DNA of 6,465 nucleotides from Kiritimatiellia bacterium (GCA_007127595.1 SKZA01000091.1:1-6465), one strand, 5' to 3'; shown: positions 1 through 6,465, counted from the stretch's first letter. The notes: generated by a model not told the origin, from the letters alone. Translations and numbers: made by a program.

Positions 1-627
1 CTGTCCAGCGAAGTGAGCACCGCCGATACCTACGACTGGCCAAATGACACGGCAAAATTCAACGTCGCCGTACTCGACTGCGGGATTAAACGCAATCAAC
101 TCCGCATGATGGCCGAACGCGACATGCGCCCGAAAGTCTTCTCAAACGGGTCCAGCGCCACGGACATTCTGGCGACCAAACCCGATGGTTTCTTCATCTC
201 CAACGGACCCGGAGACCCCGACGCCGTGCCGCAGGTCATCAAAACGATCCGGGAACTGACCGAAAGCGGCCTACCCACCTTCGGCATCTGTTTCGGACAT
301 CAACTTCTCGCGCTCTCGCTCGGAGCAACGACCTTCAAGATGAAATTCGGTCACCGCGGCGCGAACCAGCCGGTTAAGAATCTACGCACCGGCCTGATCG
401 AGATTACCTCGCAGAATCACGGATTCTGCGTGGACAAGGAATCCTTGAACCCGGAACACGTGGAAACCACACACATCAATCTTAACGACGACACGTCCGA
501 GGGCCTTCGCCACAAAAAGCTGCCGCTCTTTTCGGTCCAGTACCATCCGGAAGCCGCGCCCGGCCCGCATGACGCCTCGTACCTGTTCGATGAGTTTGTT
601 AAGCTCATGGAGGAGCGCCGACCATGA
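1..627 (+). CDS. carA: Carbamoyl-phosphate synthase small subunit, C-terminal part (5' end outside window)
   Basis: This is the glutaminase subunit of carbamoyl-phosphate synthase. It hydrolyses glutamine and passes ammonia to the CarB subunit in the cytoplasm, feeding pyrimidine and arginine synthesis. The frame is open from base 1, so the gene begins upstream. About 208 residues are visible against roughly 380 for the family, which matches the class I glutamine amidotransferase half; the N-terminal CarA domain is missing. Visible motifs in order are GIKRNQ (from about base 82), SNGPGDP, the nucleophile elbow GICFGHQ with the catalytic Cys codon at 289-291, GHRGANQPV, SQNHGF, and QYHPEAAPGPHD with catalytic His (544-546) and Glu (550-552). 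A GTG at base 13 could be mistaken for a start, but conserved sequence and family length require an upstream start. The stop is TGA at 625-627. Unusually, the next gene is guaA, and carB follows only after it. Identification is firm. Confidence 0.96.
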   Translation: MSSEVSTADTYDWPNDTAKFNVAVLDCGIKRNQLRMMAERDMRPKVFSNGSSATDILATKPDGFFISNGPGDPDAVPQVIKTIRELTESGLPTFGICFGHQLLALSLGATTFKMKFGHRGANQPVKNLRTGLIEITSQNHGFCVDKESLNPEHVETTHINLNDDTSEGLRHKKLPLFSVQYHPEAAPGPHDASYLFDEFVKLMEERRP

Positions 628-658
628 CTATCATGCGCTCATCTTCGGACGCGCTATA

Positions 659-701
659 TGGAGTGCGGCGGCAAGGAGTCTTCGACGCGACGCCGCTTTC
701 A
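659..701 (+). repeat. REP-like palindromic unit, forward copy
   Basis: A 43-bp unit begins TGGAGTGCGGCGGCAA and ends CGCCGCTTTCA. A 6-bp stem GCGGCG (665-670) / CGCCGC (691-696) closes a 20-nt loop. A second copy lies at 727-770 in the opposite orientation; the two align end to end, with differences mainly in the loop and one paired stem position. Size, hairpin form, intergenic position and inverted pairing resemble bacterial REP elements arranged as a BIME. No transposase is present in the window, so mobilisation by a REP-associated tyrosine transposase is inference only. Confidence 0.7.
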
Positions 702-726
702 GCCGAATCAATACGCCAAACCGCAT

Positions 727-770
727 TCAAAGCGGTGTCGCCTCGCTCCGCTCGTTGCCACCGCACTCCA
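727..770 (-). repeat. REP-like palindromic unit, inverted copy
   Basis: Read on the - strand, this 44-bp unit begins TGGAGTGCGGTGGCAA and ends CACCGCTTTGA, matching the forward unit at 659-701. Its stem on the + strand is GCGGTG (732-737) / CACCGC (759-764) around a 21-nt loop. Compared with the other copy, one C:G stem pair is replaced by T:A, so pairing is kept while sequence changes. It ends 28 bp before the guaA start codon. A read-through transcript could fold either each unit separately or the two units against each other. Confidence 0.7.
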
Positions 771-798
771 AATTTCGAATCACCGGACGTAAACTGAC

Positions 799-2343
799 AT
801 GAAAGCCCACGACGGGATCGCCATTCTGGACTTCGGTTCGCAGTACAGCCAACTCATCGCCCGGCGCGTGCGCGAACTGAACGTCTATTGCGAAATCCTG
901 CGGCACGACACCACCGCCGATACGCTGCGCGCGAAACCGCCCAAAGGGTTGATCCTGTCCGGCGGCCCCGCCAGCGTGCTCGCGGACGGCGCGCCGGATT
1001 GCGATCCCGCCCTGTTTAGCATGGGCCTGCCCATGCTCGGCATCTGCTACGGCATGCAACTGATGGCCAACAAACTCGACGGGCGCGTCAAACCCGGCGC
1101 GCACCGCGAATATGGCCGGGCCGTAATCACAATCACCGAAAAGGACGTCATCTTTCAGGATGTGCCGCCCCAACTACCCGTCTGGATGAGTCACGGCGAT
1201 CAAGTGGATCAGCTGCCGTCCGGGTTTCGGACGCTCGCCAGCACCCCCTCCTGTCCCCACACGGCTATCGCCGATACCGAGCGCGGCTTCTACCCGCTTC
1301 AGTTTCATCCCGAAGTCGCACACACCACGCAGGGTACGGACATCCTGCGTCGCTACCTCTTCGATGTGTGCGACTGCTCCGGCGACTGGACCATGGCGCA
1401 GTTCATCGATGAAAGCGTCACCGCCATTCGCGAGAAGGTCGGTGACGAACATGTCCTCTGCGGTCTAAGCGGCGGCGTCGATTCCTCCATCGCCGCCGCC
1501 CTGCTCCACAAAGCCATCGGCAAACAGTTGCATTGCGTCTTCGTGGACAACGGCCTGCTGCGACACGGCGAAGCAGAGCAGGTTGAACACACGTTCGGTG
1601 AGGCGTTCGGCATGGATCTACGCGTCGCACACGCGCAGGACATCTTCCTCGACCGACTCGCCGGGGTCATCGATCCGGAAGAAAAACGTAAGATCATCGG
1701 GCGCACCTTCATAGAGGTCTTTACGGATGAGGCGCGCAACGTCGGCCCGGTCAAATACCTCGCCCAGGGCACGCTTTATCCGGACGTCATCGAAAGTGTA
1801 TCGCCGATCGGCGGGCCCTCCGTGACAATCAAGAGTCATCATAACGTCGGCGGCCTGCCGCCCGACCTGAAGTTCGAGCTCATCGAACCACTACGCGAAT
1901 TGTTCAAGGACGAAGTGCGCGTCTTGGGCCGTGAACTCGGCGTGCCGGACGTCATTGTGGATCGGCAACCTTTCCCAGGGCCCGGCCTCGCGGTACGGAT
2001 ACTGGGCGAGGTCACGCGCGAACGGGTCGCCTTGCTGCAACAGGCCGATCTGCGCGTGCAGGAAGAAATCGAGAAGCTGGAGAATTATCGCGATATCTGG
2101 CAGGCGTTCGCCGTCCTCTTGCCGATACAGACCGTCGGCGTCATGGGCGATGAGCGCACGTACGAGAACGTAGCCGCTGTGCGCGCGGTACAGAGTCTCG
2201 ACGGAATGACCGCCGACTGGTTTCGGCTGCCGTACGACACGCTCGGCACGATTTCGAATCGGATCATCAACGAAGTACGGGGGATCAACCGCGTCGTCTA
2301 CGACATCAGTTCCAAACCCCCCGCCACCATCGAATGGGAATGA
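799..2343 (+). CDS. guaA: GMP synthase (glutamine-hydrolysing)
   Basis: GMP synthase converts XMP to GMP using ATP and glutamine, the last step of de novo guanine nucleotide synthesis in the cytoplasm. The 514-residue product is full length for the family. The N-terminal class I glutaminase domain (about 5-195) starts ILDFGSQYSQLIARR and carries the triad Cys83 in GICYGMQ, His170 and Glu172 in QFHPE. The ATP-pyrophosphatase domain follows, with the P-loop SGGVDSS at 224-230. The C-terminal dimerisation and XMP-binding region has RQPFPGPG at 389-396 and the typical end KPPATIEWE. The ATG at 799 puts the conserved ILDFGSQY motif at the expected distance from the N-terminus. There is no strong Shine-Dalgarno sequence; the best is GGA at 785-787, 11 nt upstream. 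It sits between carA and carB, preceded by two REP-like units and followed after 4 bp by a structured repeat element. No catalytic residue is missing. Confidence 0.98.
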   Translation: MKAHDGIAILDFGSQYSQLIARRVRELNVYCEILRHDTTADTLRAKPPKGLILSGGPASVLADGAPDCDPALFSMGLPMLGICYGMQLMANKLDGRVKPGAHREYGRAVITITEKDVIFQDVPPQLPVWMSHGDQVDQLPSGFRTLASTPSCPHTAIADTERGFYPLQFHPEVAHTTQGTDILRRYLFDVCDCSGDWTMAQFIDESVTAIREKVGDEHVLCGLSGGVDSSIAAALLHKAIGKQLHCVFVDNGLLRHGEAEQVEHTFGEAFGMDLRVAHAQDIFLDRLAGVIDPEEKRKIIGRTFIEVFTDEARNVGPVKYLAQGTLYPDVIESVSPIGGPSVTIKSHHNVGGLPPDLKFELIEPLRELFKDEVRVLGRELGVPDVIVDRQPFPGPGLAVRILGEVTRERVALLQQADLRVQEEIEKLENYRDIWQAFAVLLPIQTVGVMGDERTYENVAAVRAVQSLDGMTADWFRLPYDTLGTISNRIINEVRGINRVVYDISSKPPATIEWE

Positions 2344-2347
2344 AGAA

Positions 2348-2516
2348 TTGAACAGAAGCTCGCAAAGAACACGAAGTGGGTTTTCCAATCGTTGGAAGAA
2401 TTTGACATGCACTTTTCCAATCGTTGGAAACTTTTGCGTCATTTTTTCCAATCGTTGGAACTTTTTTGGCCGATTTTTCCAATCATTGGAAAAACTCTTT
2501 GCGAGCTTCTGTTCAA
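2348..2516. repeat. Structured intergenic element bounded by a perfect 21-bp inverted repeat
   Basis: Bases 2348-2368 (starting TTGAACAGAAGC) are the exact reverse complement of 2496-2516 (ending GCTTCTGTTCAA), a 21-of-21 match that breaks on both sides. The 127-bp interior holds four copies of a 15-bp palindrome. The element starts 4 bp after the guaA stop and ends 27 bp before the carB start, filling almost the whole space. In RNA it would form a long helix closing a multibranch loop of four short hairpins. A TTTGCG word recurs near 2434 and 2499 and in reverse in the left arm, suggesting growth by internal duplication. Terminal inverted repeats and size recall a MITE, but I see no clear target-site duplication. 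Its role is unknown: processing or attenuation between guaA and carB, protein binding, and a passive repeat are all possible. Confidence 0.8.
2381..2494. repeat. Array of four phased TTCCAATCRTTGGAA palindromes
   Basis: Four copies lie at 2383-2397, 2415-2429, 2446-2460 and 2477-2491. The first three are TTCCAATCGTTGGAA (6-bp arms, 3-nt centre). The fourth is TTCCAATCATTGGAA, whose arms extend with flanking T and A runs to a perfect 10-bp inverted repeat at 2474-2494. Each copy is preceded by at least two further T residues. The start-to-start spacing is 32, 31 and 31 bp, close to three helical turns, so all copies face the same side of the DNA. Spacers are unrelated in sequence. The array could be a cluster of binding sites for a dimeric protein or a row of short RNA hairpins; the sequence does not decide between these. 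Confidence 0.8.
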
Positions 2517-2543
2517 AAACAATCTCAACCAACACGATTTGCC

Positions 2544-5500
2544 ATGCCTAAACGTACGGATATCAAGAAGATCATGTTGATCGGGTCGGGGCCGATTGTC
2601 ATCGGGCAGGCCTGTGAGTTCGACTATTCCGGGACGCAAGCCTGCAAGGCGCTGCGCGAGGAAGGATACGAGGTCGTTCTGATCAACAGCAATCCGGCCA
2701 CGATCATGACCGACCCGAATGTGGCCGACCGCACGTACGTCGAACCGATCACGGCCGAGGCGGTGAAGAAGATCATTGCCAAGGAACGGCCCGACGCGTT
2801 GCTACCGACACTGGGCGGTCAGACGGGCCTGAATACCGCGCTGGAAGTGGCCGAACTGGGCGTGCTGGACGAGTACGGCGTTGAATTGATCGGCGCGAAG
2901 GTCGACGTGATCAAACGCGCGGAGGACCGCGAACTCTTCAAGGAAGCGATGACCCAGGCGGGTTTGGAATGCCTGAAAAGCGAACGCGTGAACTCCATCG
3001 AACGCGCGAAGGAAGTGGCGCAGGAACTCGGTTTCCCGATTATCGTTCGTCCCAGCTATACACTGGGCGGAACCGGCGGCGGGACGGCCCAGGACATGGA
3101 AGAACTGGAACGCATCGTGGCGGGCGGGTTAAAGGCCAGCCGCGTACATGAGGTGTTGATTGAAGAATCGGCGCTCGGCTGGAAGGAATACGAAATGGAA
3201 GTCGTTCGTGACCGGAACGACAACTGCGTGATCATCTGTTCCATCGAGAATCTGGATCCGATGGGGATTCATACCGGTGACAGCATCACCGTGGCGCCGA
3301 CCCAAACGTTGACCGACGCCGAGTATCAGAAGATGCGCGATTGGAGCATCGCCGTCCTGCGCGTGATCGGCGTCGATACCGGCGGATCGAACGTACAGTT
3401 CGCCATCGAACCGAAGACGGGGCGCATGGTGGTGATTGAGATGAATCCGCGCGTGTCGCGCAGTTCCGCGCTGGCCAGCAAGGCGACGGGCTATCCCATC
3501 GCCAAGATCGCCGCCAAACTGGCCGTTGGCTACACGCTGGACGAGCTGCCGAACGATATCACGCGCGACACGCCCGCGAGTTTCGAGCCGACCATCGATT
3601 ATTGCGTGGTGAAGGTGCCGCGTTTTGCCTTTGAGAAGTTTCCGGGCGCCGATCCGCGGCTGGGCGTGAGTATGAAGTCCGTGGGCGAAACGATGGCGAT
3701 CGGCCGTAATTTCCGTGAGGCTGTGCAAAAGGCCTTTCGAGGACTGGAAATCGGCGTGGCGGGTCTCGATCTGCGAGCGGAAGATCTGGTGAACAAACCC
3801 GAAATTGAAACCGAGCTGACCCGCAGGGATACGGACCGTCACTTCAACGTGAAGTACGCGCTGAAACACGGGTACGCCCCCGAACGGATCGCCGAGTTGA
3901 CGCATATCGATCCGTGGTACATCGATCAATTTGAGCAGATCGTCGAGATTGAGCGCAAGGTGATGGACGCTGCGGAATTGGACGCCGACCTGCTGCGCGA
4001 AGCGAAGAGGTCCGGATTCTCCGACCGGCAAATCGCCGCACTACGCGGACCGGACGTGACGGAATTGGACATTCGCCGTCAACGCATCGCCTTGGGCGTT
4101 AAACCGGTGTATCGCCTGGTGGATACGTGCGCGGGCGAATTTGAGGCGTACACGCCCTACTTCTATTCCAGTTACGCGGACCGCGACGAGTCGCGACCGT
4201 CGGATAAGAAGAAGGTCATGATCCTGGGCAGCGGTCCGAATCGGATCGGGCAAGGGATTGAGTTCGATTATTGTTGCGTACACACGGTTATGGCGCTTCG
4301 CGAATTGGGTTACGAGACCATCATGGTCAACAGCAACCCGGAAACGGTCAGCACGGACTACGATACGGCGGACAAGCTCTATTTCGAACCGTTGACGTTC
4401 GAGGATGTGATGAACATCTATGAGAACGAAAAGCCGCTGGGCGTCATCGTGCAGATGGGCGGCCAAACGCCGCTGAACCTGGCCGTGCCGTTGATGAACG
4501 CGGGCGTACCAATTCTGGGCACGTCCCCGGAAAGTATCGATCGGGCGGAAGACCGGAAGCATTGCCGCGCGTTGCTGGAGAAACTCGGTTTGCAACAGCC
4601 GGAAAGTGATACTGCGTTGACGGTGGACGAGGCGCTGACCATCGCGCAACGCATCGGGTATCCGGTCATGGTGCGTCCCTCCTACGTGCTGGGCGGCCGG
4701 GCCATGATGGTGGCCTACAAGGACGAGGATATCGAACCGTTCGTGCGGGCCGCGTTGAAGGTCAGTCCCGGATTTCCCGTCTTGATCGACCGGTACCTGG
4801 AAGGCGCGATCGAAGTGGACGTGGATTGCGTGTGCGACGGGAAACAGGTGTACGTCGGCGGCGTGATGCAACACGTGGAAGCCGCGGGCATTCATTCGGG
4901 TGATAGCGCATGCGCGGTGCCGCCTCACAGCTTGACGCCCGACATCGTTGCTCGCATCAAGGAAGCGGTAACGGCCATCGCGCTGGAATTGAACGTTAAG
5001 GGCCTGATGAATACCCAATGGGCCGTGGCCGGTGACGAGTTATACGTCATTGAGATTAATCCGCGCGCGTCGCGTACCGTGCCGTATGTCAGCAAGGCAA
5101 CCGGCGTGCCGTTGGCCAAACTGGCTGCGCGCATTGCCGTCGAAGAGAACTTTGAGGTAATCGGTTATCCGCAGCCGCCGAAGGAGGTCACATGGACCGC
5201 CGTCAAGGAAGCGGTATTCCCGTTCAACCGATTCTCGGGCGTCGATCCCATTCTCGGGCCGGAAATGAAATCAACGGGCGAAGTGATGGGGATCGACACG
5301 ACATTTGAGGCCGCGTACTGGAAGAGCCAGATCGCCGCCGGACAACATCTGCCAGTGGATGGACTGGTATTCTTGAGCGCCAAAGACGCGGATAAACCTT
5401 GGATGGTAGAGATCGGAAAGCAACTGATCGCGCTCGGATTTGAGATTGCTTCCACGACGGGCACCGCCGCAGAACTCAAAAAGGCCGGCGTGCCTGTCCG

Positions 5501-5756
5501 GGTGCTCAAGAAGTTGGCCGAAAAGGAGAGCCCGAACATTCTCGACCTGATGCGGGACGCCCAGGTTCATATGATCGTCAATACGCCCAGCGGGCCGGTG
5601 GCGCGCGTAGATGAAGTGAAGATTCGTTCGGAAACCATTCTGCGCGGGATCCCGATTGTCACCACGGAACCGGGCGCCCGCGCGACTCTGGCGGCCATCA
5701 AACATATCCGTGAACAGAACTGGGATGTTCGGGCGTTGCAGGATTATTTTCTGTAG
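2544..5756 (+). CDS. carB: Carbamoyl-phosphate synthase large subunit
   Basis: CarB makes carbamoyl phosphate from bicarbonate, two ATP and ammonia supplied by CarA. The 1070-residue product is close to the 1073 of E. coli CarB. The carboxyphosphate ATP-grasp half (about 1-403) has Arg129, Arg169, Glu215, Glu299 and Asn301 at the same numbers as the E. coli active site. A linking oligomerisation domain (about 404-553) follows, then the carbamoyl-phosphate half (about 554-936) with Arg671, Arg711, Glu757, Glu837 and Asn839. The C-terminal MGS-like allosteric domain (about 938-1070) keeps Ser945, Lys951, Thr971, Thr974, Lys990 and Asn1013, which line up by eye with the E. coli UMP/IMP-site residues, so nucleotide regulation is plausible. 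The start MPKRTDIKKIMLIGSGP matches the family. The frame stays open upstream through the palindrome array to an ATG at 2424, but those 40 residues are translated repeat, not CarB. There is no clear Shine-Dalgarno sequence. Confidence 0.98.
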   Translation: MPKRTDIKKIMLIGSGPIVIGQACEFDYSGTQACKALREEGYEVVLINSNPATIMTDPNVADRTYVEPITAEAVKKIIAKERPDALLPTLGGQTGLNTALEVAELGVLDEYGVELIGAKVDVIKRAEDRELFKEAMTQAGLECLKSERVNSIERAKEVAQELGFPIIVRPSYTLGGTGGGTAQDMEELERIVAGGLKASRVHEVLIEESALGWKEYEMEVVRDRNDNCVIICSIENLDPMGIHTGDSITVAPTQTLTDAEYQKMRDWSIAVLRVIGVDTGGSNVQFAIEPKTGRMVVIEMNPRVSRSSALASKATGYPIAKIAAKLAVGYTLDELPNDITRDTPASFEPTIDYCVVKVPRFAFEKFPGADPRLGVSMKSVGETMAIGRNFREAVQKAFRGLEIGVAGLDLRAEDLVNKPEIETELTRRDTDRHFNVKYALKHGYAPERIAELTHIDPWYIDQFEQIVEIERKVMDAAELDADLLREAKRSGFSDRQIAALRGPDVTELDIRRQRIALGVKPVYRLVDTCAGEFEAYTPYFYSSYADRDESRPSDKKKVMILGSGPNRIGQGIEFDYCCVHTVMALRELGYETIMVNSNPETVSTDYDTADKLYFEPLTFEDVMNIYENEKPLGVIVQMGGQTPLNLAVPLMNAGVPILGTSPESIDRAEDRKHCRALLEKLGLQQPESDTALTVDEALTIAQRIGYPVMVRPSYVLGGRAMMVAYKDEDIEPFVRAALKVSPGFPVLIDRYLEGAIEVDVDCVCDGKQVYVGGVMQHVEAAGIHSGDSACAVPPHSLTPDIVARIKEAVTAIALELNVKGLMNTQWAVAGDELYVIEINPRASRTVPYVSKATGVPLAKLAARIAVEENFEVIGYPQPPKEVTWTAVKEAVFPFNRFSGVDPILGPEMKSTGEVMGIDTTFEAAYWKSQIAAGQHLPVDGLVFLSAKDADKPWMVEIGKQLIALGFEIASTTGTAAELKKAGVPVRVLKKLAEKESPNILDLMRDAQVHMIVNTPSGPVARVDEVKIRSETILRGIPIVTTEPGARATLAAIKHIREQNWDVRALQDYFL

Positions 5757-5770
5757 GGCATAAAGACCCC

Positions 5771-6465
5771 ATGAACCGATCCATCATGGTCGGCGCGATG
5801 GCGCTTTACCTGATTGGGGCCGTAATCCATTTGGACGTGTTCCAGCGCGAAGCGGGCACAATCTGGGGCGATGCGGGCGACGGCTTCTTCAATCTCTGGG
5901 TCATGAAACACGTGACCGATTCCGTCGCTCGCGGTGAAATCCAATGGGCCGACGCGCGCATCTTCTGGCCGGAAAACGAAGACACGTTCTACTGGTCGGA
6001 CAACTTGATTGCCTACGCGCCATTCTTCGGCGTCGCGCGACTTTTAACCACTGGCTTGCTGGACGCCTTCTGGTGGACGGGGCTGATGCTATCCATCCTT
6101 CATTACTGCGCGTTGCTCTTCCTCTTTGCGCAAGTGCACGCGCTTGTGCGTCACGCGTATCCCACCCTGCCCAATCGCGCCGCATGGTTGATTCCGGTGT
6201 TCGCGTATCTGGGTCATTTCAACCCCGCGATTCTCATTAATTATTTTATGCACCTGCAGAATATGGCATCGCTCGGCGTCATCCTTCTCGTGGGCGCGAT
6301 ACTGGCTTATGTGCGTACTACGGCGGCGCGATGGATCAGTTTGATGGCGGCGGCCTTTGTCTTCACGGCCTGCGCAACGCCTTATTTCGCCGTGATCGGC
6401 GTCATCATCGGCGCCACATGGTTTTTCACGGAACTCTTGGCGCGACCGCGAGACGTGTTGACGGA
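5771..6465 (+). CDS. Polytopic membrane protein, GT-C glycosyltransferase-like, N-terminal part (3' end outside window)
   Basis: A frame open from ATG 5771 to the window end gives 231 complete codons. The visible part has a short N-terminal hydrophobic segment (about 4-23), then a polar, probably periplasmic, stretch with GDAGDGFFNLW (33-43) and IFWPENEDTFYWSDNL (64-79). Further hydrophobic segments follow at about 80-97, 104-126, 138-157, 164-181, 186-203 and 205-224. A first loop with an acidic GD-x-GD motif and a later SDN before the next helix is a pattern I associate with large uncharacterised membrane proteins of the GT-C/ArnT/YfhO type, which use lipid-linked sugars. Substrate and exact family cannot be named. 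The gene starts 14 bp after carB, so cotranscription is likely. Spacing is weak for an AGG at 5755-5757, and an AAAGA lies just before the ATG. A start at Met6 (5786) is also possible. Confidence 0.75.
   Translation, partial: MNRSIMVGAMALYLIGAVIHLDVFQREAGTIWGDAGDGFFNLWVMKHVTDSVARGEIQWADARIFWPENEDTFYWSDNLIAYAPFFGVARLLTTGLLDAFWWTGLMLSILHYCALLFLFAQVHALVRHAYPTLPNRAAWLIPVFAYLGHFNPAILINYFMHLQNMASLGVILLVGAILAYVRTTAARWISLMAAAFVFTACATPYFAVIGVIIGATWFFTELLARPRDVLT

Noticed and set aside
13..627. Complete small glutaminase gene starting at GTG 13
   Set aside because: The frame is open to base 1 and the sequence aligns as the C-terminal half of CarA, so the gene is cut by the window edge rather than short.
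628..798. Purine-type riboswitch or other leader RNA before guaA
   Set aside because: The space is accounted for largely by the two REP-like hairpins, and I recognise no conserved riboswitch core sequence.
569..802. 77-codon + strand open frame between carA and guaA
   Set aside because: It overlaps the carA 3' end, runs through both REP-like units, and its peptide shows no recognisable domain; it is best explained as translated repeat.
727..1173. 148-codon - strand open frame
   Set aside because: It is antisense to guaA, and its C-terminus is translated REP-like unit; high GC coding sequence often leaves such antisense frames open.
2402..2430. TTGACA at 2402-2407 as a -35 box for a carB promoter, with palindrome 2 as an operator
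   Set aside because: The hexamer at 17-bp spacing is TGGAAA, only three of six matches to TATAAT, and 16- or 18-bp spacing is no better. A lone -35 match is not enough to call a promoter.
2383..2491. Regular repeats with spacers, resembling a small CRISPR array
   Set aside because: The repeats are 15-17 bp perfect palindromes with 14-15 bp spacers, too short for CRISPR repeats and spacers, and no cas gene is present.
1891..2535. 214-codon - strand open frame over the guaA 3' end and the palindrome array
   Set aside because: Its N-terminal part is repeat-derived and the rest is antisense to conserved guaA sequence.
5757..5770. Terminator after carB
   Set aside because: Only 14 bp separate carB from the next gene. 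A GGG/CCC pairing is possible, but the stem is tiny and has no T run.

Overview
The window is a bacterial chromosomal segment of fairly high GC content with every recognised gene on the + strand. In order it holds the 3' part of carA (carbamoyl-phosphate synthase small subunit), a complete guaA (GMP synthase), a complete carB (carbamoyl-phosphate synthase large subunit) and the 5' part of a gene for a polytopic membrane protein resembling GT-C type glycosyltransferases. The protein families are universal and do not fix the taxon. The two kinds of intergenic repeat (a REP-like GGAGTGCGG/CCGCTTT unit, and runs of TTCCAATCRTTGGAA palindromes) remind me of intergenic repeats in PVC-superphylum genomes, perhaps Kiritimatiellota. 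That placement rests on recollection and is low confidence.

Region by region: 1-627 is the glutaminase half of CarA. 628-798 (171 bp) has no credible gene and carries two REP-like hairpin units in inverted orientation. 799-2343 is guaA. 2344-2543 (200 bp) is almost filled by a structured element: a perfect 21-bp inverted repeat (2348-2368 / 2496-2516) enclosing four near-identical 15-bp palindromes spaced 31-32 bp apart. 2544-5756 is carB. After 14 bp the membrane protein gene starts at 5771 and runs off the window.

Functionally, CarA channels ammonia from glutamine to CarB, which makes carbamoyl phosphate for pyrimidines and arginine. GuaA uses a homologous class I glutaminase domain to turn XMP into GMP. 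Finding guaA between the two subunit genes of one enzyme is unusual and puts pyrimidine/arginine and guanine nucleotide synthesis in one apparent transcription unit, interrupted by the two repeat elements. The genes themselves look intact and conventional; the unexplained content is in the two intergenic spaces. I see no new multi-gene system here.
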